Notes under the pieces: model-generated
What the model was told of the DNA's origin: nothing
What the model saw: only the letters and a program-made list of their open reading frames with translations
Database searches by the model: none
Source: Geminicoccaceae bacterium
GTDB lineage: Bacteria > Pseudomonadota > Alphaproteobacteria > Geminicoccales > Geminicoccaceae
Direction of reading: 5' to 3'
DNA length: 64,000 nt
NCBI GenBank assembly: GCA_028285265.1
Contig: JANQPX010000060.1
Span: 35,426-99,425 of the forward strand
In this document: piece by piece, positions 53,365 to 63,271 of the stretch
Numbering within the stretch: the stretch's first letter is position 1
Layout: each line of letters starts with the position of its first letter
Program-made: the position numbers and the translations under genes

Positions 53365-56300
53365 ATGAACGATTTTCTGACAGTACTGAAACGGCAAGTC
53401 CTTCTTTTCGACGGCGCTATGGGCACGCAGATCCAAGGCCGCGACCTCTCGGTCGAGGAGGATTTCCTAGGTCAGGAGAATTGCTCAGAGATCCTCAACC
53501 TTTCACGGCCAGATCTCATACGCGACATCCATCAAGGCTATCTTCAAGCCGGCGCCGATGCGATCGAGACCAACAGCTTCGGCGGTTCGCCATTGACGCT
53601 CGGTGAGTTTGACCTGGCAGAGCGAGCCTTCGAGATCAATAAAAAGGCAGCAGCCCTGGCTAAGGAAGCTGCGCTATCTGTATCGACCGATGACCGGCCG
53701 CGCTTTGTCATTGGCGCCATTGGACCGGGGACACGACTGCCGTCACTCGGGCATGTCGCCTATCAAGACCTTGAAGATGGTTTCGCCATTCAAGCAGCAG
53801 GTCTCTTGGATGGTGGCGTTGATGTCATCCTTTGCGAGACCTGCCAGGACCCGCTGCAAGTCAAGGCTGCTATCAATGGCGCCAAGCATGCGATCCGCGA
53901 ATCGCAACGGCCATGTCCGTTGATGGTGCAGGTGACGGTGGAGACCACCGGGACGATGCTGGTGGGAACAGACATCGCAGCTGCGACCACGATCATTGAA
54001 GCGTTGGACGTCGATGTTCTGGGCCTCAATTGCGCTACTGGCCCCCAGGAGATGGCAGAACACCTCCGTTATCTCTCTGAGAACTGGCGCGGGCTCATTT
54101 CGGTGCTCCCCAATGCAGGTCTACCCGAACTGGTCGACGGCCAGACTCATTACCCACTCGGTCCGGACGAACTGGCGGGCTGGCTCGAGCGTTTCATTGT
54201 GGAGGATGGAGTCAACATCATCGGTGGTTGCTGCGGCACCAGGATTGATCATATCCAAGCCTTAGACGCGATGCTCCGAAGCCAGTCCAAAGATCATGAT
54301 CGCCCCTGTCCCCGACACCGAGAGGTGCATTCGGCGCCGAGTCTGGCCTCCCTGTTCAGCGCTGTCGAATATCGGCAGGAGAACGCGTATCTCTCCATCG
54401 GCGAACGCTGTAACGCGAATGGATCCAAAAAGTTTCGGGAACGCCAGGCGGACGAGGACTGGGACGGTTGCATCGCGATCGGACGGGAACAGGTTAAGGA
54501 AGGCTCGCATGCGCTCGACGTGTGCACTGCTTATGTCGGGCGGGACGAAATCGCAGATATGACGGCGGTGGTGTCAAGACTTCGCGGTTCCGCCGACGCG
54601 CCCTTGGTTTTCGACTCGACAGAACTTCCCGTGCTTGAGGAGGCTCTCGCTCTTTACGGCGGCAAAGGGGTGATCAACTCGATCAACTTTGAAGATGGAG
54701 AGGAGCCGCCCACAGCACGCATGGAGCTCGCACGAAAGTTTGGGGCGGCCGTGATTGCACTCACGATCGACGAAGAAGGCATGGCCAAGAAGGCCGAGGA
54801 CAAGGTCAGGATCGCGCAACGCCTCGTCGATTTCGCCTGCAATCGTCATGGTCTGCCGCAAGCGGACCTCATGATCGATCCCCTCACCTTCACGATTTGC
54901 ACGGGCAATGAAGATGACCGAAAGCTCGGTCTTTGGACGCTGGAAGCGATCGAAACCCTCGCCCAGAAATTTCCGGACATTCAGATCATATTGGGTCTCT
55001 CTAACATTTCCTTCGGCCTGAATGCTGCTGCGCGACATGTGTTGAACTCGGTTTATCTCGACCACGCAATGAAGCGTGGTCTCACAGGCGCCATTGTCCA
55101 TGCCTCGAAAATTATGCCCCTTCACAAGATTCCAGCGCAAGAAGTCGAAGCTGCGGAAGATCTGATCTTCGATCGCCGGCGCTCGGGCTATGATCCGCTC
55201 CAGGCATTCATGGCTTTGTTCGCCGATCGCAAGGTCAACGAGGTCAAAAAAGAACGGCCAGCTGATGTTGAAAAGCGCCTGACCCAACGCATCATTGACG
55301 GCGACCGGCAGGGCCTCGAGGTTGATTTGGACGAAGCCCTGGAGACGTATCCGCCACTGGACATCATTAACACCCATCTTCTTGACGGCATGAAGGTGGT
55401 CGGTGACCTTTTCGGCGCCGGCAAAATGCAGCTCCCCTTTGTGCTTCAGAGCGCGGAGACGATGAAAGCCGCGGTCGCCCATCTCGAGCCCCACATGGAA
55501 AAAACGGAGGGCCAAGAGAAAGGCACCATCGTGCTCGCTACGGTCAAAGGTGATGTGCACGACATCGGGAAGAACCTCGTCGACATCATTCTCACCAATA
55601 ATGGCTACAAGGTCGTCAATCTCGGTATCAAGCAAACGATCTCGGCGATTCTTGAGGCTGCGAACCAAAACCGGGCTGACGCCATCGGGATGTCGGGCCT
55701 TCTGGTCAAATCCACGGTGATTATGCGTGAGAACATGGAGGAGATGACGAGACAGGGCGTCAACACACCAGTGATGCTGGGTGGTGCCGCCCTCACACGC
55801 CAATATGTCGAGGACGATTGTGTCAAAGCCTACGGCACCGGGGGTGTCGCCTATGCACGCGATGCCTTTGATGGCCTGCACCTCATGGATAAGATCGTCA
55901 ACGGTCAGTTCAATGACCACCTAGCGCAACGACAGGAAAAGTCTGCCGGCCGGTCCAACCGACGAAGAAAGTCCCGGTCGCTCGAAGCGATCGACCCACC
56001 CAATGCAACGCTACGCCCGATCGAAGCGGAGGCATCCCGCCTGCGCAGAAACGAGCTTTCCAAAGGGGTCGAGGTGCCGGAGCCGCCTTTCTTCGGCCCA
56101 CGACTGCTCGAAGATGTTCCGGTCAAAGCGCTCCTTCCCTACCTCAATGAGAACATGCTCTTCCAGTTTCATTGGGGCTATAAGAAGGACGGTCGGTCCT
56201 TGGATGATTTCTTGACATGGGCTGCGAAAGAGCTTCGTCCGATCTTGGCTAGTCTCGTCGATGAGGCGGAGCGGGAACGCGTGTTCCTACCACAAGCCGC

Positions 56301-56868
56301 CTATGGCTTTTGGCCCGCAGCCGCCGATGGCAATGACGTCATTCTGTTCTGCCCAGACGACCCAGAGAAACAGCTGGCGCGCTTTGCACTTCCTCGGCAA
56401 AAGAAAGAAAACGGCCTTTGCATCGCTGATTTCCTCCGCGATGTCAGCGATGCCGAGCGAGACGTTCTAGGCCTTCAAGTGGTCACTGTCGGTCAACGCG
56501 CGTCCGATGTTGCACGGGACTGGTTTGCGGCCAATCGCTACAATGACTATGTGCGCCTACACGGGCTGGGTGTCGAACTCGCTGAAGCGCTCGCCGAATA
56601 TGTGCACAAGCGGATCCGTGCTGATCTTGGTTTTGCTCATCTCGACGAGCGCGATAGGATGCGTTTGATCAAGCAGGGCTACCGTGGTTCTCGTTATTCC
56701 TTTGGCTATCCCGCCTGCCCCAACCTCGCCGATCAAGAGACCTTGCTGACACTGCTCGATGCCAAGCGCATCGGCATCGAACTCGGCGAGGAGGATCAGC
56801 TCTGGCCCGAGCAGTCAACCAGCGCCATCGTGCTGCATCATCCCCAGGCGCGCTACTTCAACGTCTAG
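53365..56868 (+). CDS. metH: cobalamin-dependent methionine synthase
   Basis: About 1167 aa with all four modules in one chain. The homocysteine domain comes first (1-320; LFDGAMGTQIQGRD and zinc ligands GGCCGTRIDHI), then the pterin domain (340-600; NSINFEDGEEPPTARMELAR). The cobalamin domain is near 650-880, with DVHDIGKNLVDIILTNNGY holding the cobalt-ligating His. The SAM-activation domain is last (about 900-1167; RGSRYSFGYPACPNL). ATG at 53365 has AGGATC before it; ATG 53341 is in frame. Needs cobalamin. Confidence 0.97.
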   Translation: MNDFLTVLKRQVLLFDGAMGTQIQGRDLSVEEDFLGQENCSEILNLSRPDLIRDIHQGYLQAGADAIETNSFGGSPLTLGEFDLAERAFEINKKAAALAKEAALSVSTDDRPRFVIGAIGPGTRLPSLGHVAYQDLEDGFAIQAAGLLDGGVDVILCETCQDPLQVKAAINGAKHAIRESQRPCPLMVQVTVETTGTMLVGTDIAAATTIIEALDVDVLGLNCATGPQEMAEHLRYLSENWRGLISVLPNAGLPELVDGQTHYPLGPDELAGWLERFIVEDGVNIIGGCCGTRIDHIQALDAMLRSQSKDHDRPCPRHREVHSAPSLASLFSAVEYRQENAYLSIGERCNANGSKKFRERQADEDWDGCIAIGREQVKEGSHALDVCTAYVGRDEIADMTAVVSRLRGSADAPLVFDSTELPVLEEALALYGGKGVINSINFEDGEEPPTARMELARKFGAAVIALTIDEEGMAKKAEDKVRIAQRLVDFACNRHGLPQADLMIDPLTFTICTGNEDDRKLGLWTLEAIETLAQKFPDIQIILGLSNISFGLNAAARHVLNSVYLDHAMKRGLTGAIVHASKIMPLHKIPAQEVEAAEDLIFDRRRSGYDPLQAFMALFADRKVNEVKKERPADVEKRLTQRIIDGDRQGLEVDLDEALETYPPLDIINTHLLDGMKVVGDLFGAGKMQLPFVLQSAETMKAAVAHLEPHMEKTEGQEKGTIVLATVKGDVHDIGKNLVDIILTNNGYKVVNLGIKQTISAILEAANQNRADAIGMSGLLVKSTVIMRENMEEMTRQGVNTPVMLGGAALTRQYVEDDCVKAYGTGGVAYARDAFDGLHLMDKIVNGQFNDHLAQRQEKSAGRSNRRRKSRSLEAIDPPNATLRPIEAEASRLRRNELSKGVEVPEPPFFGPRLLEDVPVKALLPYLNENMLFQFHWGYKKDGRSLDDFLTWAAKELRPILASLVDEAERERVFLPQAAYGFWPAAADGNDVILFCPDDPEKQLARFALPRQKKENGLCIADFLRDVSDAERDVLGLQVVTVGQRASDVARDWFAANRYNDYVRLHGLGVELAEALAEYVHKRIRADLGFAHLDERDRMRLIKQGYRGSRYSFGYPACPNLADQETLLTLLDAKRIGIELGEEDQLWPEQSTSAIVLHHPQARYFNV

Positions 56869-56923
56869 CTGACGCCCTGACGACACGCTTTTCTCCTAGC
56901 TGATTGAACGCGCAACCTTGCGA

Positions 56924-59305
56924 CTAGAAGGTCGGCGCTTTGACACCGATTGAGGGCGCTTCGGAGATGGCGGGACGCGGGACAATCGCATTTGGACTGC
57001 TCGCGCCTTCGCCATTCAGTCCACCCCCAGACGCGCCGCCGGTCGTCTCATCGCTACTCGCCGGCTCGATCACCGGCGCCGCTTGAGGGGTTGGGCTTGG
57101 CGACACTTCGGCCGGCTCTGCGGTCGGCTCTGCAGTCGCCGAGATGGAATTGTCGTCGCCGGTAGCTTGAGATGGATCTTCGCGCGATGAAGCGGCATCT
57201 TCGATCAATGAGTTGATGGCCTCCTCCTCAACGAAAACACCATCCACCTCGGTCTCGATGGTGAGCGGTTCTGTGATCGTCGAATTCGTCGAAACCAACG
57301 CTGATTGCTCGAGTCGCGCGCGTCCTTCTAAAGCGATACGGCGCGCCGTTCCCTCGTTGTCGTCGATCCAACGCGCTGCCGGTTCGAAGCGTCGCCAGTT
57401 CATAAAGGGAACGGTCGGATCGACTTCACGCCATTTCGCATGATAGTCGCTGGCTTGGAGCGTCAGCAGGCTATCAAACAAGGCTGTGGTCATGTCACCC
57501 AGCGCTTGATAACGCGACGACCCCGGCCGCCAAGAATACGTCAAGAGAGCCGTACGGACAGCGATCGTCGGCACCACATCATCAGGACGCATTAAGTTGG
57601 GATAGGCACTACCCCGAATTTCTGCAGCACGATAACTATCGAAATAGTCAACAGGAGGAACGGCAATGAGCTTTAGGCCACTGTTGCCGTCGATTTGGCG
57701 CAGCAGCGGCATTGGCTCACCACCAACAAAGAACGCGCCGTCGATCTCGCCTTGCTTTAACTTCTCGATCGCGAGGCGTGTATCAAAGCGGGTGAGCTCC
57801 GCGCGCAGGCCTAGCTCCGACAGGATCACAGACGCGGTCACATCCGCACCCATCCCCGAAGCGCCAATGTTGATCCGCTTGCCGGTGAGATCGCTGAGCT
57901 CGGTTATATCGGACTGAACCAGCAGGTGAACTTCCTCGGGGAACATCTCGGTGATGTAATTGATCGCGTTATCAAATGGCGGATAGGCATCCTGACTCTG
58001 CGCATAATTCATGAGGTCAGCGCGTACCAAAGCTGTATCGACACCGCGCAGATAGAGTAAGTCCGTGAGATTCTGACCCATGCCGCCACCATTGGTCACG
58101 AGGAGACGAACATTTTGGCGGTCGACATCCAAAACAGAGGCAAGCTCGGCCGCAATGAGGGTCGCCGTGTCTCCTTCAGTACCCGCGAACATCGAGATCA
58201 CGCCCTGATTTGCCGCATCGCGCGCCTGCTCGACTGATCCGTAACTGGCAAGCAAGTTCGGGTCGAGCTGGATGGGCGGAAGGGGTAGCTCGACGCCCCT
58301 CTCTTCGAAATAGCGCTGGGCACCAGCGTGAATGGGAAGCGGCAGACCTTCGACAGCACGGTCTAAGCTGATCTCCTTTGTCGACTCATGAAGTCCGTGA
58401 AGGTAATCAAGCTCCTCGAAAATGGTCTTTGTGATTTGATAGACGATGTCATCGCCGACATCCTCATGCACGACCAGAATATTGGGCACGCCGATCGTAA
58501 AGATGTCGCGGTCCTGCCCCGGATAGGTACCGCTTGGGATCACCACCCGCTGCCAAAGATCACGACCACTATCAATGCGCGACAGCTGCTCATCGTTGAC
58601 ATCAAGCAGCGTCGCCTGACCGCCTAGTGACTCGTAGGCTTCCGTGACCACGCTGAGCGGCAAGGAACCGGATGCCCCCATACCGTCGATTTGACCGCTG
58701 GCTAACGCCTCTACGCTCTCCTCTGGCCCCAGATCCGCAATCTCGAAAGCCTGATCGACATCTGCTCCCAAAGCTGAAATCAGCTTACGGTTTTCCAAGA
58801 GTGTGTTCGTATCTTCCCGACCGAGCGAGACCGAGCGACCTGTCAATTCGAGAAAATCTGCAACTGTCCCGCTGGTCACGGCCTCATCGCGGACGAGAAG
58901 ATGATCGACGCTTAGCCAGAGCGTTGCGACCGCTCGCAGGTTCTCATCGGGTCCAAACCGTTCGAAATACTCAGAACCTGTTCGAGCGTCATGAGCAGCC
59001 AGGGCCGAGACGATGGCAAACTGAACATCGCCTTGTCGTACAAGGTCGACGTTTTGGCGCGATCCTGCCGTGTTAACGGCCGTCAGATCGATCCCATATT
59101 CAGGCAGCAGCTTGAGTTTCACCAGGGTCGAGAGAGCGACGCCAACCGGATGGTAGCTGTCGCCAGTCGACGAGGTGCCCAATAGAAAAGCCCCCCGGCC
59201 ATCCGCTGCAGTTTGCGCCGACGCGCGCCATGAAGCACCCATCTGTACGCAACAACAACAGCATACGACAGCCAGCCAGCGCCAAGTTTTCGTCCGCGCA
59301 AGCAT
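56924..59305 (-). CDS. tandem TAXI-domain solute-binding protein
   Basis: A 793 aa protein with an odd signal sequence containing five consecutive Cys (LAVVCCCCCVQ), ending near RASAQ. Two TAXI-type binding domains follow. The first is at about 38-350 (LLGTSSTGDSYHPVGVALST, DVQFAIVSALAAHDA, ITKTIFEELDYLHGLHE). The second is about 365-690 (FAGTEGDTATLIAAELASVL, KRINIGASGMGADVTASVIL, IDGAFFVGGEP). The last 100 residues are acidic, Pro/Ser/Thr-rich and probably disordered. No TRAP membrane subunit is adjacent, so it may act alone or with a distant one. Ordinary TAXI receptors are about 320 aa. Confidence 0.88.
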   Translation of the reverse strand: MLARTKTWRWLAVVCCCCCVQMGASWRASAQTAADGRGAFLLGTSSTGDSYHPVGVALSTLVKLKLLPEYGIDLTAVNTAGSRQNVDLVRQGDVQFAIVSALAAHDARTGSEYFERFGPDENLRAVATLWLSVDHLLVRDEAVTSGTVADFLELTGRSVSLGREDTNTLLENRKLISALGADVDQAFEIADLGPEESVEALASGQIDGMGASGSLPLSVVTEAYESLGGQATLLDVNDEQLSRIDSGRDLWQRVVIPSGTYPGQDRDIFTIGVPNILVVHEDVGDDIVYQITKTIFEELDYLHGLHESTKEISLDRAVEGLPLPIHAGAQRYFEERGVELPLPPIQLDPNLLASYGSVEQARDAANQGVISMFAGTEGDTATLIAAELASVLDVDRQNVRLLVTNGGGMGQNLTDLLYLRGVDTALVRADLMNYAQSQDAYPPFDNAINYITEMFPEEVHLLVQSDITELSDLTGKRINIGASGMGADVTASVILSELGLRAELTRFDTRLAIEKLKQGEIDGAFFVGGEPMPLLRQIDGNSGLKLIAVPPVDYFDSYRAAEIRGSAYPNLMRPDDVVPTIAVRTALLTYSWRPGSSRYQALGDMTTALFDSLLTLQASDYHAKWREVDPTVPFMNWRRFEPAARWIDDNEGTARRIALEGRARLEQSALVSTNSTITEPLTIETEVDGVFVEEEAINSLIEDAASSREDPSQATGDDNSISATAEPTAEPAEVSPSPTPQAAPVIEPASSDETTGGASGGGLNGEGASSPNAIVPRPAISEAPSIGVKAPTF

Positions 59306-59881
59306 CGCGATGTTTCCCTTGTCTTGCCCAACGTTTTCGTTGCCGATCGAGGCTTTAGAGGCTGTGCATACGGTGTTTCAACCAAAGACGCAATGTCACA
59401 GTGCAAACAAAGTCTTAGCGGTGATCATCGATGTGGCTATTGAACAACGTCCCTATGTAAAAAAAGAAAATCAAGCCACATACCTGAAGATCAACGAATA
59501 AATCTCTGTAAAATAACACAAAACACACATTCAACATTCAACCCGATGCACTATAGTATACAAATTTCCTCGGCATCTCGACTTTATCGGCTATTGTGTT
59601 ACATAGCGATCTGCAGGGCTTTATTGACCTGTTTACTGTTTGGCATACGGGTATCCGGCTTAGGGGATGGCGGATTAACTCCGGGAAAAAGTGTACGGCG
59701 GGGGTTCACGAAAAAAGCGTTTGTCTCCAGGCGAGGCATGGATGACCAGACAGGCTAAGGCTCGCACTGAAGAGCATTCCATAGACTCCTGGAATGATTA
59801 GGAAAATATCGTTCCACTATGGCGATTGACAGCGAGACTCGCTATAGAGATCGAGCATGCGTAGTCGTTGGGAGGGGCCTT
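59306..59881. promoter_or_regulatory. divergent region of the two TAXI receptor genes
   Basis: About 510-575 bases depending on the start used. AT-rich near 59450-59560. A hairpin or operator palindrome occurs at 59775-59796. I found no gene of its own. Confidence 0.5.
59775..59796. promoter_or_regulatory. inverted repeat ahead of TAXI gene
   Basis: CATTCCA and TGGAATG arms separated by eight bases. It lies 23 bases upstream of the first possible ATG (59819) and 95 bases before the preferred start, a suitable operator position. Confidence 0.45.
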
Positions 59882-61996
59882 TTGAGAAAGATGCTTGGTG
59901 CCATAGTTGTCGGCGTCGCTGTCGTCATGTTGACGGCGGCTGCCATCAGTCCAGTGACCGCGCAAGAGGCACGGGTGGAAACGCGCGACAGCTTCGTCCT
60001 ATCAACGGCATCGACCGGCGGCGCCTTTCATCAAGGCGGCGTCAGCCTCTCGGCGTTGGTGAAGATCAAGTTGTTACCGACGGAGCAGATCGATCTCACC
60101 ACCAGCAATTCTTGGGGATCACTCGACAACATTGCGAGACTGTCCGACGGATCATCTGAATTCGCAATCGTGCAATCGCTTCTGGGCCACTATGCTCGAA
60201 ACGGTGAAGGCATTGCGTCAGAGTTTGGCCCACAGGATGACCTTCGCGCCGTTACGATGCTTTGGCCGAATGTCGAACATTTTGTCATCAGAAAGAGCCT
60301 CGCAACCAGCGGCACGATCGACGACTTCCTCGCCCTCGAAGGGCGGCGTGTTTCACTGGGCCGCGAACGCTCCGCGATCTTATCCAACCGTGTCCTTCTC
60401 GAGAATCTCGGTCTGGATATCGACCAGGATGTCGATCAGGCACTGTTGTCGTTTAGGCCGAGCGTCGAGGCCTTCCAGCGGGGGGAGATCGATGGTCTCA
60501 GCCTACCGGCGAGCACCCCGGTACCAGCGTTCATTGAGCTGATGAAACAACTCGGCCCTGAGGCCGTTCTGTTGAGTTGGACAGAGGAGCAACTGCGCCG
60601 GGCTGATGGGGACCTTGGCCTTTGGTTCCCTTTAACACTGCCGGCCAATACCTACGACGGACAACCCGAGCCTTATCAGACCATCGCCCAACCGAACTTT
60701 CTGGCAGTACACGCCGATGTCGACGAGGAGGTCGTCTACGCCATCACCAAAACGATCTTCGAGAACTTGACCTTCTTGGCCCGTCTGCATGCACCCTTTG
60801 AGTTTCTAACCGAAGAGAGCGCCGTCAGAGGACTCCCTGTACCGCTCCATGCGGGAGCCAAACGCTACTTTGCCGAGAGGGGAATCGAGGTCGACATACC
60901 AGCACTTGCTGATGCATCCGATAGCGATCCTGGGTTTACCCTCTTCGGCGATGATCTGAGCTCGCCTTCCTCGGTCCGACAGCGCGTTGGACAAGGCCTC
61001 GTCAAGCTCATGACAACCGAGGACAGAACAACAGATCTGATGGTCGATGACCTCCTCAATTCCATGTCTTCGGATCAGGCTATCCGTGTCCTGCCGATCC
61101 ATGGAAGAGGCGCTGGCCACAATCTCGCCGACCTGCTCTATCTCGATGGTATCGACGTCGCCGTTCTCCAAGCCGACGTCCTCGAGCGCGAGCGAGATCG
61201 AGGCATCTATCCTGACCTCGTCGACAATATTCGCACTATCGCCAAATGGACGGATGCTGAAGTGCATCTGCTCGTGCGCGACGACATTCTCGAACTGAAA
61301 GATCTTCTCGGGCAGCCTGTGAATTTCGGGCCAAGTGGCAGTGGTAGCGAGGTAACCGCAGCGTTGTTGTTCGACCAAATGGACCTCGCCGTCGAGCAGC
61401 GGTCTGATGGACATGGCATCGCCTTGGATAAGCTAAAGTCCGGCGACATCGCCGCCATGGTCTACACTGCGCCGAAACCTGCCTCGCTCTTTTCCAATAT
61501 CGAAGTCCGAGACGGCCTTCGTTTCTTGGCCATACCGTCCGTTGAACCATCAGACATCTATCAGCCGACCGACTTGAGCGCGGATGACTATCCATCGCTG
61601 ATCTTCGGAAAGAAGACGATCAGCACGCTGACTGTCCCTCTAGTCTTGGCGACCTATAACTGGCCAAGCAGCAATGTCCGTTACCAATCAATCAAAGGCT
61701 TTGTCGACGATTTCCTAGAACGTTTGCACGTCCTTCAAGACGGCACACGCCATGAAAAATGGCAGGAAACCAACCCAGCCTTCAGTCTTGCTGGCTGGCA
61801 GCGGCATCCTGTCGTTGAGGACTATCTCCGACAGCTGCAGGCTGCGGCCGATGATAAGGCGGGCCAAGGGGGGCCCTTGACCAGGACACAATCTGGCGGC
61901 GATCGCTCGCGTCAGCCCCAAGCGACGATTGGCCGTGCCACACCCGAAAATCCCATCATTCCGGCAAGAGGCGCGGCAAGGCGGCCAATCTTTTAG
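59882..61996 (+). CDS. tandem TAXI-domain solute-binding protein, paralog
   Basis: About 704 aa from TTG 59882 (ATG 59891 and 59819 are alternatives; the frame between has no signal-like content). The signal sequence is LGAIVVGVAVVMLTAAAIS with cleavage near VTAQ. The first TAXI domain starts STASTGGAFHQGGVSLSALV; the second contains IRVLPIHGRGAGHNLADLLYL and VNFGPSGSGSEVTAALLF. It mirrors the 56924 protein domain for domain, so both came from one duplication. No TRAP membrane genes follow; the tail ends QATIGRATPENPIIPARG, short and basic. Confidence 0.88.
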   Translation: MRKMLGAIVVGVAVVMLTAAAISPVTAQEARVETRDSFVLSTASTGGAFHQGGVSLSALVKIKLLPTEQIDLTTSNSWGSLDNIARLSDGSSEFAIVQSLLGHYARNGEGIASEFGPQDDLRAVTMLWPNVEHFVIRKSLATSGTIDDFLALEGRRVSLGRERSAILSNRVLLENLGLDIDQDVDQALLSFRPSVEAFQRGEIDGLSLPASTPVPAFIELMKQLGPEAVLLSWTEEQLRRADGDLGLWFPLTLPANTYDGQPEPYQTIAQPNFLAVHADVDEEVVYAITKTIFENLTFLARLHAPFEFLTEESAVRGLPVPLHAGAKRYFAERGIEVDIPALADASDSDPGFTLFGDDLSSPSSVRQRVGQGLVKLMTTEDRTTDLMVDDLLNSMSSDQAIRVLPIHGRGAGHNLADLLYLDGIDVAVLQADVLERERDRGIYPDLVDNIRTIAKWTDAEVHLLVRDDILELKDLLGQPVNFGPSGSGSEVTAALLFDQMDLAVEQRSDGHGIALDKLKSGDIAAMVYTAPKPASLFSNIEVRDGLRFLAIPSVEPSDIYQPTDLSADDYPSLIFGKKTISTLTVPLVLATYNWPSSNVRYQSIKGFVDDFLERLHVLQDGTRHEKWQETNPAFSLAGWQRHPVVEDYLRQLQAAADDKAGQGGPLTRTQSGGDRSRQPQATIGRATPENPIIPARGAARRPIF

Positions 61997-62045
61997 CGAA
62001 CGATCGCAACGTTACTGTCTTTGATGAGGTGGTGCACGGCTTGAA

Positions 62046-63086
62046 CTAAGGTCGAAGCTCGTCGCCGTTTTCCACGAGTGACCAAGCGAGCTTGGCATAC
62101 GATTCGCTGAGGCGTCCCACATCCTCTGCGTTTTCAGCCGTGGCATTGCCCTGGAGGGCACGCTTAGCGATTCCCTCGAAAATGACTGCGAAGCGAAACA
62201 TTGAGAAGGCGAGATGAAAGGTCTCGATCCCATCGTGGCGCCCGGCATTCCTGCAATATCGCCCGACATAATCTTCGAGCGATGGAATGCCTAGTGTCAG
62301 GAGATCGTGGCCGGCGATGCCGACATACATGTCTGGTGTCGCGTGCCAGAGCATGCCGTTGAAAGCGAGATCGGCGAGCGGATGCCCTAGCGTTGAGAGC
62401 TCCCAATCCAAGATCGCGATGACTTCCGGCTGCTCAGCATGAAACATCAAATTGCCGAGCCGATAATCACCATGGACGATGGTGGTCTCATCATCTTGGG
62501 CCCTATTGTTGGGCAACCACGCTATTAGACGGTCGATCTCGGGAATGTCGCGCGTTTTCGAAGCATGCCATTGACGTGTCCAGCGACGTATCTGTCGCTC
62601 AAAATAGTGCCCAGTCTTGCCGAATCCATCGAGTCCGATGGCCCGCCAATCGACTTGATGAAGTTTGACCAGGGTGTCGTTCATTGAATCATAGATTGCC
62701 GCCCGCTCTTTTGGGGACACCCCCGGGATCAGCGAATCGTGGAACACACGTCCATCCAACGCCTCCATGACATAAAAGAGAGACCCAATGACCGTCCTGT
62801 CCTCGCAGAGATGGAGCATCTTCGGAACTGGCACATCGGTTGCTGCTAAGGCCTTTTGCACCCGATACTCGCGATCGACAGCATGGGCCGATGGTAACAG
62901 GTCGCCACGGGGCTGCTTACGAAGCACCACATCCAAATCGCCAAAACGCATCTTGTAGGTGGGATTGGACTGGCCGCCACCGATCTTCGTCATGGCGGTA
63001 AGGCTATCCTGCAGTTCAGGCAAAGCGTCTCGAAGATAGGCGGCAAGACGCTCCACATCGAAGCCAAGCTCTGCCTTCTCAGTCAC
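62046..63086 (-). CDS. aminoglycoside-phosphotransferase-like kinase (ACAD10/11 kinase type)
   Basis: A 346 aa APH-fold protein from GTG 63086. The P-loop-like start IGGGQSNPTYKMRFGDLDVVLRKQP contains the ATP Lys, the catalytic loop is VHGDYRLGNLMFH (HxDxxxxN), and the metal-binding motif is ILDWELSTLGHPLADLA. The family is the separate version of the kinase domain in ACAD10/11, proposed to phosphorylate 4-hydroxyacyl-CoA. The relevant dehydrogenase is far away (27802). A longer frame to 63134 is unlikely. Confidence 0.88.
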   Translation of the reverse strand: MTEKAELGFDVERLAAYLRDALPELQDSLTAMTKIGGGQSNPTYKMRFGDLDVVLRKQPRGDLLPSAHAVDREYRVQKALAATDVPVPKMLHLCEDRTVIGSLFYVMEALDGRVFHDSLIPGVSPKERAAIYDSMNDTLVKLHQVDWRAIGLDGFGKTGHYFERQIRRWTRQWHASKTRDIPEIDRLIAWLPNNRAQDDETTIVHGDYRLGNLMFHAEQPEVIAILDWELSTLGHPLADLAFNGMLWHATPDMYVGIAGHDLLTLGIPSLEDYVGRYCRNAGRHDGIETFHLAFSMFRFAVIFEGIAKRALQGNATAENAEDVGRLSESYAKLAWSLVENGDELRP

Positions 63087-63271
63087 GGACAACCTCTCCT
63101 CACACCGTGAAGCCTTCGGCCATGATGATAGCATCCAGGCAAGAGGTCGAGCCCGTTATGGCACGGAGGCGCCAAGACAGCCTTGGCCGTGGATGCCCCT
63201 GGCGATCGCAACGGATGTCGCGTAGCTTCAGGCGGGTCAACAACAATGCCTCCACGCCCGAGCCGGTTTGC

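Noticed and set aside
54574..55920. 448-codon minus-strand frame
   Set aside because: Antisense shadow of metH, whose domains are unmistakable; no ribosome site.
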